Shown here piece by piece: positions 36,622 to 46,414 of a stretch of DNA of 64,000 nucleotides. The stretch lies in NCBI RefSeq assembly GCF_001611275.1, contig NZ_CP015080.1, forward strand, positions 496,001 through 560,000, written 5' to 3'. The notes below the pieces were generated by a model. The model was not told the origin of the DNA and searched no databases. It worked only from the letters and a program-made list of their open reading frames with translations. A program made the position numbers and the translations under genes. The stretch comes from Desulfuromonas sp. DDH964 (GTDB lineage: Bacteria > Desulfobacterota > Desulfuromonadia > Desulfuromonadales > DDH964). The stretch's first letter is position 1, and every line of letters starts with the position of its first letter.

Positions 36622-38829
36622 TTGAACGCACGTCTGCGACGGTGGTCAGGGGCACTCCTGATCGGGTTTCTCGCCGCCCTGCTGGGTTGGGGGCTCGGCC
36701 GCAGTGGCCTGCTGGAGGAGTTCGAGTGGAAAACCTTCGACTTGCGCCTGCGCCTGATGCAACACGATACCAGCCCCCCGGACGAGATCGTCATGGTCCT
36801 GATCGACGAGGCCTCCCTGCGTCTGATGAATCCATTGCTGGGACGCTGGCCCTGGCCCCGTTCGGTCCATGCCGATGTGCTCGATTTTCTGGCCCTCGCC
36901 GGGGCGCGGGTTGTCGCCTTCGATATTCTCTTTACCGAGAATGAGCAAGCCGCCAGCAGCGACGGCCGTTTATCGGCAGGGGACCATCGCCTGGTCGAAT
37001 CGGTTGCGGCGGCTGGAATGGTCACCTCGGCGGTTCAATTTGTTCATGATTCCCCGGACGAATACAATCACGACCTGATCGGCAAGCCACTTCCGGCCGA
37101 TTTCGTTCGACGTTTTGCGCTGCCAGGTCTGCGTGGCGGCCGGCTGGCTGGGGAGCCCTATACCAATGCCTATCTGCCTTTTCCCGAGTTGCAGGAGCGG
37201 ACCAGATCTATCGGGCTGGTTGAATTCGCCCCGGATCGGGATGGGGTCTATCGTCATGCACGGCTGGTAGGGGAATACGGTGGCGCCTTCTTTCCGGCCC
37301 TTTCCCTCAGCGTTCTGCTGGATCGCTATCGACCCGAGTCTGCGCCGGAGGGGGAGATGCTGTTGCACCCCCAACAGGTCGGCACCACGCCGCCGGTCGC
37401 AGTTCCCCTGCTGGCTGATGGCCGTTATCTGGTCAAGCCTTACCGGGAGTTCCAGACCTATTCCATGGGGGGAATCCTGGCCACAATCCAGAAACTGATG
37501 CAGGGAATAGTGACTGACCTGCCGGTCGATCCCGAGGTGTTTCACGACAAGATCGTTTTTATCGGCGCCAGCGCTGTTGGTGTCGAGGATCTGAAGCCCC
37601 TCCCTTTCGGTAGCCTGGCCCCGGGAGTCTTTCTGCATGGATCGATCGTCGGCAATATTTTGCAGCAGGACTTTCTGGTCCCGGTGGCGCCGCGACTCCA
37701 GTTGCTGCTGGTGGTCGTCGGAGCACTGGCGGTTGCCGGGTTGATCCTGATCCCCGGATGGGTCTGGTTGCGGATGGCCAGCCCGCCACTCCTGATTCTG
37801 TCGCTACTGGGACTGGCGGCGGTTTTGTTCCATGACAACCAGGTCCTGGAATTGACAGCGCCGCTCGTGGCGATGGGCAGCGCCTGGCTCGGCTCTTTTG
37901 CCTGGCTGAGTTCCACGGAAGGGCGCGAAAAACGAAAAATTCGCCGCATGCTCGGGCAGTATGTCTCCCCCGTGGTCCTGAGCACGGTGATTGAGAACTC
38001 CCGCTCCGACCTGCTTCAGGCCGAGGTCGGCAGTCGTGAAAACCTGACTATTCTTTTTTCGGACATCAGAGGGTTTACCAGCCTCTCGGAGAATCTGCCC
38101 GCCGAAAAGGTGGTCGAAATACTTAACGGTTATTTCAAAGGGATGGTTGAAATCATCTTTCGCCAGCAGGGGACCCTGGATAAGTTCATTGGCGATGCGA
38201 TCATGGCCTTCTGGGGCGCGCCGCTGAAGTCGCCCGATCACCCGCTCAAGGCGGTTGTCGCGGCGGTCGGGATGATGCGCTGGTTGGAAGATTACAACGC
38301 CGAGCTGAAAAATAACGGCCTGCAACCTCTCGCTATCGGGATCGGCATGCACACCGGTGAGGTGATTCTGGGTAATATCGGATCCGAACAGAAGCTCGAC
38401 TACACAATCATCGGTGACAATGTCAATCTCTGTTCGCGCCTCGAAGGGCTGACCAAGGAATATGGGGCGGCAATTATCGTCTCAGAAACGACCTGGCAGG
38501 CGATTTCCGGTTTGGTGACCGGTCGCATTCTTGATGTGGTTCGGGTCAAGGGGAAGAAACGGCCGATAATGATTCATCAGGTTTTCGGTCTGGTCAGCGA
38601 TCCCGAACCACAAAGGGGACGTTTTGCCGAACTTGCCCGGCGCAGCGAAGCCGGATTTAATCACTACCTGGCCCGGCAGTGGCCGGAGGCAGCCGCCCAG
38701 TTCCGGAACATCACAGAAGAGTTCCCCGAAGATCGGCATGCCCGGATCTTTCTGGAACGGATCGCCCGTTATCAACAGACGGCACCGGAAGCAGACTGGG
38801 ACGGCGCCTGGACCATGCAGTCCAAATGA
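36622..38829 (+). CDS. CHASE2-domain class III adenylate cyclase
   Basis: This ~735-residue protein has an N-terminal membrane helix, an extracytoplasmic CHASE2 sensor domain (about 35-350), three helices (about 360-440) and a class III cyclase domain (about 475-640) making cAMP. Metal ligands are D481 (FSDIRGF) and D525 (FIGDAIMAF). K521 and D593 fit the adenine-selecting pair, and N602 and R606 (GDNVNLCSR) are also present, so it should be active. The start is uncertain: TTG at 36622, 4 bases after GGAGG, is preferred over TTG at 36607 abutting the previous stop. It lies 15 bases after the subtilase gene. Confidence 0.9.
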   Translation: MNARLRRWSGALLIGFLAALLGWGLGRSGLLEEFEWKTFDLRLRLMQHDTSPPDEIVMVLIDEASLRLMNPLLGRWPWPRSVHADVLDFLALAGARVVAFDILFTENEQAASSDGRLSAGDHRLVESVAAAGMVTSAVQFVHDSPDEYNHDLIGKPLPADFVRRFALPGLRGGRLAGEPYTNAYLPFPELQERTRSIGLVEFAPDRDGVYRHARLVGEYGGAFFPALSLSVLLDRYRPESAPEGEMLLHPQQVGTTPPVAVPLLADGRYLVKPYREFQTYSMGGILATIQKLMQGIVTDLPVDPEVFHDKIVFIGASAVGVEDLKPLPFGSLAPGVFLHGSIVGNILQQDFLVPVAPRLQLLLVVVGALAVAGLILIPGWVWLRMASPPLLILSLLGLAAVLFHDNQVLELTAPLVAMGSAWLGSFAWLSSTEGREKRKIRRMLGQYVSPVVLSTVIENSRSDLLQAEVGSRENLTILFSDIRGFTSLSENLPAEKVVEILNGYFKGMVEIIFRQQGTLDKFIGDAIMAFWGAPLKSPDHPLKAVVAAVGMMRWLEDYNAELKNNGLQPLAIGIGMHTGEVILGNIGSEQKLDYTIIGDNVNLCSRLEGLTKEYGAAIIVSETTWQAISGLVTGRILDVVRVKGKKRPIMIHQVFGLVSDPEPQRGRFAELARRSEAGFNHYLARQWPEAAAQFRNITEEFPEDRHARIFLERIARYQQTAPEADWDGAWTMQSK

Positions 38830-38898
38830 ACAGCGGCCGTGATTTTTCTGGCCGGTGGGGGAGATTCCCAGGCAACGCAAGTGGAAAGGAGGCGAGCA

Positions 38899-39435
38899 AT
38901 GGAAAAGGTGAGGTGGGACAGGGGGTGCTGGGGCCCGTCACTGGGCTGGCCAGGGACAATCCCTGTACTGGTTGTGCTGTTCATGGCTCTTTTGCTTCCC
39001 GTTGAGGCCAGCTCCGCAGATCAGGTCTTTGTTCAGAGTGTCAAGGCCGCACTCCTGGGGCAACCACAACTGGGTGCGGTCAGGGTGGCCGAAGTCGAGC
39101 AGGGGGCTGCACTCCCCGTGGTGAAGCAACAGGGTGCCTGGTACCAGGTCCGCTACCAGGACCAACAAGCGTGGATCTCCCGCTTGCTGGTTGCCGATCA
39201 GCCTCCGGGCGGAAAAGTATCGCTGCTGGTTTCGGATGAGGCGGATCTGGCCAGCGGCGCCCGGCGCCGGGCCTCTTCCTTTACCACTGCGGCGGCCGCC
39301 CGGGGATTGTCGGAGGATCGCAAACGATTGGACGGTGGTTTTTGGACCGCGGATATGTCCCAAGTGGAGAAGGTCGAGAAACTTAAGGTGACCCAATCCG
39401 AGGTTCTGGAGTTTCTCAAAGGAGTCGAGCAATGA
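38899..39435 (+). CDS. exported bacterial SH3-domain protein
   Basis: This 178-residue protein has a signal or anchor segment (about residues 18-40) and a bacterial SH3-like domain (about 42-100; SVKAALLGQPQLG, then KQQGAWYQVRYQDQQAWISRLLV). The rest is charged and helical. Such domains bind cell-wall peptides or proteins. The ATG at 38899 follows AAAGGAGG, which decides this start over the upstream frame from 38839. Its stop overlaps the M48 peptidase start by 4 bases, implying coupled translation. Confidence 0.82.
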   Translation: MEKVRWDRGCWGPSLGWPGTIPVLVVLFMALLLPVEASSADQVFVQSVKAALLGQPQLGAVRVAEVEQGAALPVVKQQGAWYQVRYQDQQAWISRLLVADQPPGGKVSLLVSDEADLASGARRRASSFTTAAAARGLSEDRKRLDGGFWTADMSQVEKVEKLKVTQSEVLEFLKGVEQ

Positions 39436-40292
39436 ACGGCGGGTCGAACTATTGTCGAACCCTGTGGGCCCTGATCTTTTGCGGGCTGGCGCTCCCTCTG
39501 CTGTGGTTCCTGCCGGCGGAAGCGGCAAATCAGGAGTACCGATTGCGTGTCTCCCAGCAGCAGGAGGCGTTCCAGGACCTGGACGACGTGCGGGCGGAAA
39601 TTGCCTTTGGTCGCGAGGTGGCAGCCCATCTGCTGGGGCAGTACGGTCTTTACGACGACGAGGAAATGACCCGCTACGTCACCCTGGTCGGGCAGGGGCT
39701 GATTCTCTACTGCGGGCGCCCAGACCTGGAATACCATTTTGCCATATTGGATCGGGATGAACCCAATGCCTTTGCCGCCCCTGGAGGCTATGTCTTCGTC
39801 ACCCGGGGCGCGCTGGCGGTGATGACGGACGAGAGCGAATTGGCCGCGGTACTGGGGCATGAAATAGGGCACATCAACGAGAAGCATATCGTCCATGAAC
39901 TCAAGATTCGCGGGCGTGAAGAACAGGGCGGCGCCCTTCTTTCCAGTCTGATTGGCGGTACGACCGATCCGATGCGCGTCGCGTTTTCCCAGATGGTCGA
40001 TATCGCCACCGATATCCTGCTCAAGCGTGGTTACAAACAGGAGGATGAGGAGACGGCCGATCGTCTGGGAGTAACGATTCCGGCGATGACCGGCTATGAT
40101 CCGACCGCGATGATTCGATTTTTGAACACCCTCTCCGCGCGCGCTGATTCAACGACGGCTCCCGTCCTCGGGACCCACCGGGCCAATGCCGTGCGGATCA
40201 GTGAATTGAAGGAATTTCTGCACGACAACGACCTGGTTGAGAAATCGTCCAACACTCTCCAAGAAAGGTTTGCCGCCCATGTCCGATTCTGA
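39432..40292 (+). CDS. exported M48-family zinc metallopeptidase
   Basis: This 286-residue protein has a signal peptide (cleaved near residue 32, AEAANQ) and an M48 peptidase domain. The zinc motif is H143-E-I-G-H147, with E206 in EETAD as the probable third ligand. It lacks the multiple helices of HtpX, so it resembles periplasmic BepA/LoiP-type proteases that maintain outer-membrane proteins, but without the C-terminal TPR array. It is overlapped by the SH3 gene at one end and the FadL-like gene at the other, so a link to that outer-membrane protein is plausible. Confidence 0.88.
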   Translation: MNGGSNYCRTLWALIFCGLALPLLWFLPAEAANQEYRLRVSQQQEAFQDLDDVRAEIAFGREVAAHLLGQYGLYDDEEMTRYVTLVGQGLILYCGRPDLEYHFAILDRDEPNAFAAPGGYVFVTRGALAVMTDESELAAVLGHEIGHINEKHIVHELKIRGREEQGGALLSSLIGGTTDPMRVAFSQMVDIATDILLKRGYKQEDEETADRLGVTIPAMTGYDPTAMIRFLNTLSARADSTTAPVLGTHRANAVRISELKEFLHDNDLVEKSSNTLQERFAAHVRF

Positions 40293-41559
40293 TTCCAACG
40301 TCAAGGTGTGGTTGGGAGGGATGGTTCTGCTATTCGCCCTTTGTGCCGGCGCTGTCCCGGTCTCTGCCGACCAGTTTCATTATAAAAACAACCTTATTGG
40401 CGAACGGGCCAGCGGCTTGGCCGGTGCCTACACGGCGGTATCGGACTCTCCGGCCGGATGTTTCTACAATCCGGCGGGCATGGTCTATATCCCCGGAAAC
40501 AGCCTCTCCGCCAGTGTCAATGCCTACAACTATTCCAGCAAGGTCTACAAAAACACCCTGACCCGGGCTGATGGTACCGGTGTCGATTATGAACAGAAGT
40601 CTTCGGTCCTTCTGCCCAACTATTTCGGCTTTGTCAGCAATCTCGGCCGCGTGAAAATGGGACTTTCCTATGCGGTTCCCGATGCCAGCCAAAGTAACCA
40701 GAAGCAGGTCTTTTCCAATCTGGTATCCACAATCGGCACCCAGATTGACCGCTATACCATCAATATCAACGATGTCGACAACACCTACCAGTTCGGCCCC
40801 AGTCTGGCGTTTGCCCTGGGCGACAAATGGGCAATCGGTACCACGGTTTACGCGCATTACCGTAATGCAACCGTCATTCGCAACCAGCTGGTTGAACTGG
40901 CGAATCAGGAATTCGAATGGACCAATCAGTACCAGGATCGTACCGATTGGGGTGTGCAGCCAAAGCTCGGATTGATGGGCGAATTGACGGATAAACTGAC
41001 CCTCGGGCTGACCGTGTCGCGGCTCTGGATCACTTCGACCGATTACCGTGAGCAAACCACCTATCGCGGGATTTCGAGCAGTGGTTACAGCGATCCGAAC
41101 CTGGTCGATTTCACTATCGTGAATTCTGAGAACAAGCCGACCTATCCCTGGGTGACGACAGTCGGCCTGGCCTGGTTCCCCTCGCCGCGGTTGCTGTTAT
41201 CCTGTGACGCCAGCTATTACTCTGAAGTCAGCGGCGCCTCAGCCAAGGAGGCAACATTCAATCTTGCTGCGGGAGCGGAATATTATTTCACCGACAGGCT
41301 GGCCCTGCGTGGTGGACTCTTTACCGATCGGAGCAATACCCCTGATTTTCAGCCCGGGCTGGTCAACCAAGCCGAGCACGTCGATCTTTATGGCGGGACT
41401 TTAAGCATGACGCGCTTTACCAAGGCGAGCGCAACGACCCTCGGAGTTGGTTACGCGACCGGGTCCGGCGATGCTCAGATGGGGGCCAATAGCACCAGGA
41501 GCCAAACAGTCGAAGTTGACAATCTTAGCGTTTATCTCTCGGCCTCTTACAGCTTTTAG
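40279..41559 (+). CDS. OmpP1/FadL-family outer membrane protein
   Basis: This 426-residue protein has a signal peptide (about 1-33, VSADQ) and a FadL/TodX-type beta-barrel pattern. The N-terminal GERASGLAGAYTAVSD followed by CFYNPAGMVY corresponds to the hatch region of this family, which imports hydrophobic compounds. The C terminus ends in aromatic YSF, as outer-membrane barrels do. The ATG at 40279 overlaps the peptidase gene by 14 bases; the upstream ATG at 40237 would spoil the signal peptide. It is probably the last gene of the subtilase-cyclase operon. Confidence 0.87.
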   Translation: MSDSDSNVKVWLGGMVLLFALCAGAVPVSADQFHYKNNLIGERASGLAGAYTAVSDSPAGCFYNPAGMVYIPGNSLSASVNAYNYSSKVYKNTLTRADGTGVDYEQKSSVLLPNYFGFVSNLGRVKMGLSYAVPDASQSNQKQVFSNLVSTIGTQIDRYTININDVDNTYQFGPSLAFALGDKWAIGTTVYAHYRNATVIRNQLVELANQEFEWTNQYQDRTDWGVQPKLGLMGELTDKLTLGLTVSRLWITSTDYREQTTYRGISSSGYSDPNLVDFTIVNSENKPTYPWVTTVGLAWFPSPRLLLSCDASYYSEVSGASAKEATFNLAAGAEYYFTDRLALRGGLFTDRSNTPDFQPGLVNQAEHVDLYGGTLSMTRFTKASATTLGVGYATGSGDAQMGANSTRSQTVEVDNLSVYLSASYSF

Positions 41560-41663
41560 CGTGAGAATTGCGCTGACCGATGGGTCGTATCAGCTTGGTC
41601 GAATTTTGGAACCGGCCACATAGGGTGGCTGGAATGGTTTTTAATTTGGAATGGGAGGATATG

Positions 41664-44600
41664 ATGAAACGATTGGGAAGATTTCTTTCTTTGGCCCTGT
41701 TCGTAACATTGCTAGTCGCGGGATGCGGTGGTGGTGGGGATTCGGGTGTGACTGCTCCGCCGCCAACGGAAAACCCAGTCAAAGCTTCGATTACGGCCCC
41801 CGCAACTATTGCACTAAATCAGGATGTTGTCATTAGCGGCGAAGGGTCGGTTTCTCCCAATGCGACGGCGCTGACCTATCAATGGTCGGTGGTTCAGGGG
41901 CCCACCTCCGATTCGGCAGTTCTGACTTCGCCGCAGGGCAAGACTGCTCGTTTGAAGGCTGTATCGGAGGGCTCCTATAAGGTCCGCTTGACCGTGTCCG
42001 ACGGGGTGACCACCGATATGGCCGAGAAAACCATGGTGGCCGACCTTGATGGAGATGGCTTGCTCGGTTCAGCTGACAGCGACAGCGACGGTGATGGAGT
42101 TCTCAATACGGCCGACGCTTTTCCGGACAACAAGGTCGAGTGGATCGATTCAGATGGGGACGGCATTGGTAACTATGCTGACTCTGACGAAGATAATGAC
42201 GGTGTTGACGATGCGCTCGATGCCTATCCCTTTGATGCGCTACAATCGGTTCTGGCGGTATTTTCGGAGACCGAATTCAACGGCAACATTAACGACGCCG
42301 ATGTTCTGAGTGGAACCTATCCTGCTTTGATTCATGGGACTCTAGAGCCCGGTTCTACCTATACTGTCGATGATGACTACTTCCGGTTTGCTGCGACGGG
42401 CGGAGACATTGTAACCGTTGCCCTCAGCATGACCGGGAACGTTTTCGAGCCGGTTCTGGCTGTTCTGGATACCAATGGATTGCCTCTGCCATCGATTGAA
42501 GGCCAGGTCGGATCTTTGGTTGGTGATGTTGTTGTGGGTTTGCGCATTCCTGTGGATGGCAACTACACGGTAGTGGTTAGTGATAAACAGAGCAAGGCCA
42601 ATCCTGCTTTTGGTTACGAGTTGCGATTGATTAAAGATTCCGATATGGACGGCTTGCCGGATGACCTGGAATTGGCCATGGGCATGCTTCCCGACGAGCC
42701 CGATGCGGATGGCGATGCGATCGGTGACGGCGAAGAGTTTTTTGCAGAGAAAGGCAGCTTTGACATTGACGGCGATGGTATCCCCGCTTGGTGGGATAAC
42801 GATTCGGACATGGATGGGATTACAGACAAACTCGAAGGGCAGGGCGATGCCGACGGCGATGGCATTCCTAGCTTTCTTGACAATGATTCGGACGCAAACG
42901 GTATTCCCGATGCCAGCGAAGTAGGGATTAATCCCAATTTCCCCCTCGACTCAGATGGCGATGGAATCCCCGACTTTCTCGACAGTGACGACGATAACGA
43001 TGGCCTCATCGATTCTCTCGATCCTGACCGGAATGCCGTAGCGACCCTCTCTGGACTGCTTGACCCGCAGCAAAGGGTGTTGCTGTCGGACGTTGTTGCG
43101 ACCGTCGTTGATCCGAGCAGTAACCAGAGTTACCAGATTAGGGAAATTGCCCGGGCAGGGGATTTGATCACCTTGAACGGAGAAGGGTTTTCGCCTTCCG
43201 CAGCGGTTTTATTGCAGACCCTGTCGGCTACGGAGAATATCACTCCGATCACAGTTTCTGACAGTCAGCTAACCTTTGCCCTGCCCGCTTCGATCCAGCA
43301 GGGACGGGTCAGTATTGCGGTAGGATCGGGTTCCAAGGTTTCGAATGCCCTTGACCTGATCGTGGTAAGTGCCACCCATCCGGTTTTGTACCCCGTAACC
43401 GGTGGAAGCGTAATGCCCGGAGATTCTTTGGTTTTAAGTGGTCAAAACCTTTCGGCCAACACGGTCAATGTGGTATTCGGGACGGTTGCTGCAGGGGTGA
43501 ATAGCTGGGAGATCAGCAATACTGCGCTGACAGTGACGGTTCCAACCAGCGCGGAAAGCGGAGATTTGCGGGTTGTGGCGCTTGGTACTTCAAACCCGGT
43601 AAATCTGAAAGTGACACGATCGATCAGTGGAGTCATTGAACTTCCTGCCGGATCGACCCTCGTTCCGAGTGCACTTTTGGCTGAGTTCGGGACAGACAAG
43701 GTGGCAATCGATGCCACTGGCGCCTTCCTGCTGCCGGTTCTCAACCAGGGGACCTCTTCTGTCACAGTATTCGCTCCAGCCGATGCTACCCATAAACCGG
43801 CCGTCTTCCTCTCAGCAACGGTTCTCGCCGGGCAGTCCAGTGTTACGATGAACCCGCAATCGACTGCCACTGATATTGTTTTTGGTGCCATGGGCCTGGA
43901 ATCGTCCATTGAACGGGCCGACCATGCCGCAGCGCTTGCAATCGTCGCAAGTTCCGTAACTGACTTCACCACTTACCTTGATCAGAACTTGGGAAGTAAC
44001 AGTTATTTTCTGGAAGATTATCTTGCGCCAGGATTGCAGGCTCAGATTATAAGCGCTGTTGGTGCAGCCGGAGCGGCGATCGATCAGGCGATAGCCAACG
44101 GAACCATTCACCTGGCCCCCAAAGTAACTGCGGCGCTGGCTCGTGCAGCTGCCGTAAGTACCGGAAATCCAGACATCCAGCCGGCCTATTCACAAGAAGA
44201 TTTTGTCGTTAGTTTTGTTAATGCAGGGACTTTGGGCACTGGCGCCATCAACGGTAAGATCAATGTCGAAAATGACACTATGCTTTTTGCGGATGTCGAA
44301 GCCCGGGACGCCTTTAACTCCAAGGTGCTTCCAGGTAATACGTTTGTCGATCGTTTCTTCTCCTCTGATCTGCTCGGTCCGCAAAATGGTCTCTGGGGGG
44401 GGTATTGGGGTAGCGACAAGGAGATGGACCTGAAGTATCGCAGTGCCGTTTTGACCGTCCGGACGCCCGGGCTCCGAATGGAATCCTGGGACGACTACTA
44501 CAATTCGCCCTCCTTCAAATTGGCCCTACGCACCTTTTTGAGTCAGGCGGTTGTACCGGTCGTCAACACGGTTGTCGGGATCAAGGCCAGCGATACAAAA

Positions 44601-45926
44601 ACCGAGATTATTTTGAAGGTCCTTTTCGATTTTGGAGTTTTCGATGGAATCGAGCAAGTCTGGACCAACGGTGACTTTGTGGGCGGGGTCGGGCAGATTG
44701 TTAAAAAGACCCTGAACACCCAGGTCCTCGAAAATCTGGTTAAGGCTGTGGCCGAAGCCTACCTGGGAACGATCGACCCGCAGGACGTGGTCAAACTGGC
44801 TGCCAAACTCGGGCTCAAACTGACTCCCTGGGGTTCCGCCGAAACGGTGGTATCGGTGGGTGGAACGGCCATCGACCTGGGGGCTCTGGCCATCGACATG
44901 ACGACCACTCACAGCAAAATCGAATTCAAGGTGCTCTTCCCGGTGGCCATCGAAACCATATCACCGACTGCGATCCAGAGAGACGATACCAATAAACAGG
45001 TCAAATTGCAGGGCCCGGGCATTGGCCCGGCTACATTCAAGGGGACCCGCTATACCCCCACCGTTGTGTTCAAAGATTCCAAGGGAAATGAGTATGAGGA
45101 GACCAACCCGATTCCTTCCACCTTCCTGATCCCGGTCGGCGCTGCAGCGCCCAATGATGAGCTGACCTGCACACTGCCGGCGACTTGGCTGAAAGATGCG
45201 GTAGGCCCAATTACCGTGACCCTTCACCATCACCATATCGACTATACCCTGATTAATGAGATATATCCGGTGACACTCGACGCACCAAATCCCATTGAAC
45301 TGGTCGATAACCTGACTCTCTCCGCAATCGCTCCCGACAAAGGTGGCTGGGGCGACAAGGTCGAGCTGACGGGTGCCGGATTTTCAGACAATCTCGCGGG
45401 AAACACCGTCTATTTTACCGGCCCTTCAGGCAGCCAGATTTCAGCAGGAATTACAGCGGCCTCTTCTACCTCGCTTTCTGCGATAGTTCCGAAAGGAGCC
45501 GAAACGGGGCCGGTTTGGGTTGAGGTAAAGGGTGAACAAAGTAATTCGATTGGGTTCACCGTCGAACAAAGTCTTCACAATTTTACCATCGGGGATAATG
45601 GGGCGGCCACCGATGACACCTTCGCTCTGTATATTGATGGTGAATTGATAATTTCCATGGGTACTCCGGCGATAAGCGTCTCTGCCGATGTTCCTCTGAC
45701 CAATGGGATCCACTCGGTTACCATGCGCGGGATTACCGCCCCGGATTCCATCGGCACCTATTACATTTCTTTCCCGAGCACCGTCACAGTTTTGAGTGGT
45801 GATGCCCAGACCGGGACTGATATGACTGCCGGAGTTACAAAGACCTGGACGATCGAAACCAGTGCTGGACAAGCGCAGGCTGCTGCCAACAGGGCCGTGA
45901 CTCCGACGATTCGCTGGAAGGAATAA
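41664..45926 (+). CDS. giant lipoprotein with thrombospondin-3-like repeats and IPT-like domains
   Basis: This ~1420-residue predicted lipoprotein has lipobox LVAGC (about C21). A PKD/REJ-like domain (about 35-120) precedes Asp-rich thrombospondin type 3-like calcium repeats at about 125-190 and 315-455 (DSDGDG, DNDSDMDG). Between them is a domain resembling bacterial pre-peptidase C-terminal modules. IPT/TIG-like domains follow (about 490-670) and again near the C terminus (about 1220-1310). The ~550-residue middle region is unrecognised. GGGAGG lies 2 bases before an ATG at 41661 and 5 before the ATG at 41664; the latter is chosen. It is likely surface exposed. Confidence 0.82.
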   Translation: MKRLGRFLSLALFVTLLVAGCGGGGDSGVTAPPPTENPVKASITAPATIALNQDVVISGEGSVSPNATALTYQWSVVQGPTSDSAVLTSPQGKTARLKAVSEGSYKVRLTVSDGVTTDMAEKTMVADLDGDGLLGSADSDSDGDGVLNTADAFPDNKVEWIDSDGDGIGNYADSDEDNDGVDDALDAYPFDALQSVLAVFSETEFNGNINDADVLSGTYPALIHGTLEPGSTYTVDDDYFRFAATGGDIVTVALSMTGNVFEPVLAVLDTNGLPLPSIEGQVGSLVGDVVVGLRIPVDGNYTVVVSDKQSKANPAFGYELRLIKDSDMDGLPDDLELAMGMLPDEPDADGDAIGDGEEFFAEKGSFDIDGDGIPAWWDNDSDMDGITDKLEGQGDADGDGIPSFLDNDSDANGIPDASEVGINPNFPLDSDGDGIPDFLDSDDDNDGLIDSLDPDRNAVATLSGLLDPQQRVLLSDVVATVVDPSSNQSYQIREIARAGDLITLNGEGFSPSAAVLLQTLSATENITPITVSDSQLTFALPASIQQGRVSIAVGSGSKVSNALDLIVVSATHPVLYPVTGGSVMPGDSLVLSGQNLSANTVNVVFGTVAAGVNSWEISNTALTVTVPTSAESGDLRVVALGTSNPVNLKVTRSISGVIELPAGSTLVPSALLAEFGTDKVAIDATGAFLLPVLNQGTSSVTVFAPADATHKPAVFLSATVLAGQSSVTMNPQSTATDIVFGAMGLESSIERADHAAALAIVASSVTDFTTYLDQNLGSNSYFLEDYLAPGLQAQIISAVGAAGAAIDQAIANGTIHLAPKVTAALARAAAVSTGNPDIQPAYSQEDFVVSFVNAGTLGTGAINGKINVENDTMLFADVEARDAFNSKVLPGNTFVDRFFSSDLLGPQNGLWGGYWGSDKEMDLKYRSAVLTVRTPGLRMESWDDYYNSPSFKLALRTFLSQAVVPVVNTVVGIKASDTKTEIILKVLFDFGVFDGIEQVWTNGDFVGGVGQIVKKTLNTQVLENLVKAVAEAYLGTIDPQDVVKLAAKLGLKLTPWGSAETVVSVGGTAIDLGALAIDMTTTHSKIEFKVLFPVAIETISPTAIQRDDTNKQVKLQGPGIGPATFKGTRYTPTVVFKDSKGNEYEETNPIPSTFLIPVGAAAPNDELTCTLPATWLKDAVGPITVTLHHHHIDYTLINEIYPVTLDAPNPIELVDNLTLSAIAPDKGGWGDKVELTGAGFSDNLAGNTVYFTGPSGSQISAGITAASSTSLSAIVPKGAETGPVWVEVKGEQSNSIGFTVEQSLHNFTIGDNGAATDDTFALYIDGELIISMGTPAISVSADVPLTNGIHSVTMRGITAPDSIGTYYISFPSTVTVLSGDAQTGTDMTAGVTKTWTIETSAGQAQAAANRAVTPTIRWKE

Positions 45927-45981
45927 CGAACTTATCCCGACAAGGTAGTATTGAGACAGTCGCGTTGTTATGGAGGTCATT

Positions 45982-46245
45982 TTGCCGATAATCAAGGAAC
46001 GCCGGATCTTTTACTGGGGACTCGGTTATGCGGTATTTGTGTTGATCGGTTTTTTGGCCCGCGAAAATATGGGGACTTCAGGCCGAGGTCCTGGCATCCA
46101 ATTCTGGTCGCCGTTGGCTTGGGCCGGGATTGGCATGCCAGGGCTCCTCCTTATGATTGCAGGAATCTGGCCGGACTCAGCGCTAGGGAGGCCAGGAAAG
46201 CTGCTTTTTGATTTGTATGCGTGGGTGTACCGCAAGAAAAAGTAA
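45982..46245 (+). CDS. small two-helix membrane protein of unknown function
   Basis: This ~87-residue protein has two hydrophobic helices (YWGLGYAVFVLIGFLA and WAGIGMPGLLLMIAGIW) and a basic C terminus (YRKKK). An ATG at 45970 is open in frame, but GGAGG at 45972-45976 sits inside that start and lies exactly 5 bases before a TTG at 45982, so TTG is the likelier start. It follows the giant lipoprotein gene by 55 bases. I do not recognise the family. Confidence 0.6.
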   Translation: MPIIKERRIFYWGLGYAVFVLIGFLARENMGTSGRGPGIQFWSPLAWAGIGMPGLLLMIAGIWPDSALGRPGKLLFDLYAWVYRKKK

Positions 46246-46414
46246 GTTTTTTTAATCGATAATGTGAAAGTTTGCTTCTCTGCCTCCCGCAGCTTCTAGT
46301 TCAGGGGCGGCCGGAGGAAGGTCATTCCCCTTGCCCTGAGGAAATGGACGTGATATTGTCCCCGAAAATTCCGGGAAATACGGACTAACCCCTTGTGAAT
46401 GAAGGAGAATGTTG

